NCBI RefSeq assembly: GCF_040549485.1
Contig: NZ_JBEPTK010000006.1
Span: forward strand, 1-64,000
Length of the DNA stretch: 64,000 bases
Reading direction: 5' to 3'
Source: Constrictibacter sp. MBR-5
Lineage (GTDB): Bacteria > Pseudomonadota > Alphaproteobacteria > JAJUGE01
The notes under the pieces are model-generated. The model saw only the letters and a program-made list of their open reading frames with translations, did no database searches and was not told the DNA's origin. Positions within the stretch are counted from its first letter, which is position 1. Each line of letters begins with the position of its first letter. Below, piece after piece: positions 62,668-64,000 of the stretch. The position numbers were made by a program, and so were the translations under genes.

Positions 62668-64000
62668 ATGAGACTGAAGTCCCTCGGCCTGCGCATTCAG
62701 ATCGCGATTCTGGGCGGCGTCGGCGTCGTCGCCACGCTGGCACTGCTCTGCGTCTATCTGGTCAGCGACCTCGCGATGCAGAGCGCGGTCACCACCGCCG
62801 CCCAAGCCACCCAGCTGAACCGCCTCGTCGGCGCCGCCGAGACCGAGGCCCTGCAGATGCGCCGCCGCGAGAAGGACTTTCTGCTCCGCCGGTCGATGCA
62901 GTACGCGGCCGCCTATGAAGCCGCCGCAGCGCGCGCCGGCGAGGCGCTCGTGCAGGCGAAGGACGTGGCCCTCGCCGCCGCGATCGATGCCGACATCGCG
63001 GATGTGGTGGCCGGTCTGCAGGAACATGCCCGCACCTTCGCCCGGCTGGCGGAAGAGGCACAGCGCCTCGGCCTCGATGAGAAATCCGGCCTCCAGGGCG
63101 CGCTGCGCGCCGCGGTCCACACCGTGGAAAAGCGCTTCGGCGAGATCGGCAGCGACCCGATGCTCAACCGCATGCTGATGATGCGCCGGCACGAGAAGGA
63201 TTTCATCCTGCGCGGCGAGCATCGCTATGTGGATCAGCTCGACGCGCGCAAGGCCGAACTGGATCAGCTGCTCGCCGCCTCGACCATGCCGACGGCGATG
63301 CGCGCGGAAGTCTCGGCGCTCCTGAACGACTATCAGACGCGCTTCCATGCCTTCGCCGAGACGTCCGAGGCGATGGTCGCCACCACCGCCGAGCTGAGCC
63401 GCATCTTCGAAGGGATCGAGCCGCAGCTGGAGCGGGCCGCCACCTTCGCCCGCAGCAGTTTCGACGAGGCGCGTGCCGAACTCGCCACCGTCCAGGACCG
63501 CGCACGCAGCACCCTGCTGGCGGTCGGCGCTTTCATCGTCGTGGCCGCGATCGCGCTCAGCGCAGTCATCGCCCGCGCCTTGACCACCGCCCTGCGCGGC
63601 ATGACCGGCACCATGCAGAGGCTCGCGGCCGGTGACCTGGATGTCGCCATCCCCGGGGTGGAGCTGCGCAACGAGATCGGCACCATGGCGCAAGCGGTCG
63701 AGGTCTTCCGCGACAACGCAATCGAGCGGCGTCGTCTGCAAGCCGAGCAGGCCGCCGAACAGGCTGCCCGCCAGGCACGGGCGGAGCGGATCGAGACGCT
63801 GATCGCCGGCTTCGACGGCCGCGTCGAAAGCGCGCTCCGGATCGTCGGTTCCGCCGCCGTCGAACTGGAAGCCACGGCCGAGTCGATGGTGTCGCTCGCC
63901 CGAACCACCGACGAGCAGGCGAGCGCCGTCGCGACCGCGGCCACCGAGGCGTCGGCCAACGTCCAGACGGTCGCCGCCGCGACCGAGGAACTGCACGCGT
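62668..64000 (+). CDS. Methyl-accepting chemotaxis protein with HBM-type sensor domain (3' end cut)
   Basis: At least 444 residues, running off the window. Membrane segment 1 is at about 11-33, then a periplasmic all-helical domain (34-280). It carries the repeated signature of helical bimodular (HBM) sensors: 'RRREKDFLLR' (65-74) and 'RRHEKDFILR' (173-182), one per helical bundle. Segment 2 is at 283-302, then a HAMP domain ('RLAAGDLDVAIPGVELRNEIGTMAQAVEVFRDNAIERRR', about 318-357) and the start of the cytoplasmic signalling coiled coil. HBM domains bind organic acids such as TCA-cycle intermediates in known cases. Promoter and start lie in the 126-base gap after folC. The signalling tip and methylation sites are outside the window. 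Confidence 0.9.
   Translation, partial: MRLKSLGLRIQIAILGGVGVVATLALLCVYLVSDLAMQSAVTTAAQATQLNRLVGAAETEALQMRRREKDFLLRRSMQYAAAYEAAAARAGEALVQAKDVALAAAIDADIADVVAGLQEHARTFARLAEEAQRLGLDEKSGLQGALRAAVHTVEKRFGEIGSDPMLNRMLMMRRHEKDFILRGEHRYVDQLDARKAELDQLLAASTMPTAMRAEVSALLNDYQTRFHAFAETSEAMVATTAELSRIFEGIEPQLERAATFARSSFDEARAELATVQDRARSTLLAVGAFIVVAAIALSAVIARALTTALRGMTGTMQRLAAGDLDVAIPGVELRNEIGTMAQAVEVFRDNAIERRRLQAEQAAEQAARQARAERIETLIAGFDGRVESALRIVGSAAVELEATAESMVSLARTTDEQASAVATAATEASANVQTVAAATEELHA

Overview
The window reads as a chromosomal segment of a high-GC alphaproteobacterium. The best fit is a Rhodospirillales member near Azospirillum or Thalassobaculum. Reasons: a GltD/GltB glutamate synthase with the alphaproteobacterial gene order and architecture, an aapJQMP general amino-acid transporter, a Ros/MucR zinc-finger regulator, an NDUFA9-type complex I protein, a HisKA_2 histidine kinase, and a trpB-trpA-accD-folC run. 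This placement is inferred from gene content; no 16S rRNA or taxonomic marker is present.

Region 1 (1 to about 10480) is an integrated mobile island. It ends at a tRNA-Gly(GCC) gene (10482-10556, minus strand). A tyrosine recombinase lies just past the tRNA 3' end, with two direct repeats between them that look like integrase arm sites. The island has visibly lower GC, long poorly coding gaps and small unknown genes: a Cys-rich HNH-like protein, two small proteins sharing a C-terminal motif, and a 58-residue ribbon-helix-helix protein. Its cargo is a MucR-type regulator, two unrelated-looking MFS transporters, a [2Fe-2S] ferredoxin, a membrane-anchored M23 peptidase and a small conserved protein. 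The left end of the island lies outside the window.

Region 2 (10.7-28.6 kb) is core genome rich in nutrient uptake. It holds two tandem 461-residue TTC38-like TPR proteins, then aapJQMP followed by a PII gene in one operon, with two sigma54-like promoter candidates upstream. Next is a six-gene-scale stressosome module (RsbR, RsbS, RsbT, an ATPase-PP2C fusion and an ATPase-HisKA_2 kinase fusion) with a candidate EcfG-type promoter. A livHMGF branched-chain amino-acid transporter lacking its binding protein, an NDUFA9-like protein and UppP follow.

Region 3 (28.8-42.6 kb) carries gltD-gltB, a DUF1007/NicO metal transporter pair behind a Zur-box-like palindrome, a GH3 beta-glucosidase, a fumarylacetoacetate-hydrolase-family enzyme, exonuclease III and a SHOCT-type membrane protein.

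Region 4 (41.6-52.1 kb) is a divergent surface-polysaccharide-like locus and the most unusual part. One arm encodes an 877-residue ABC protein whose nucleotide-binding motifs are all degraded and which carries a large insertion with repeats, plus a cyclic-nucleotide-binding protein and a methyltransferase. The other arm encodes four glycosyltransferases, a histidine phosphatase and a polysaccharide deacetylase in overlapping order.

Region 5 (52.1-64 kb) has a Yej-like peptide ABC importer, trpB-trpA-accD-folC, and the start of an HBM-type chemoreceptor cut by the window end.
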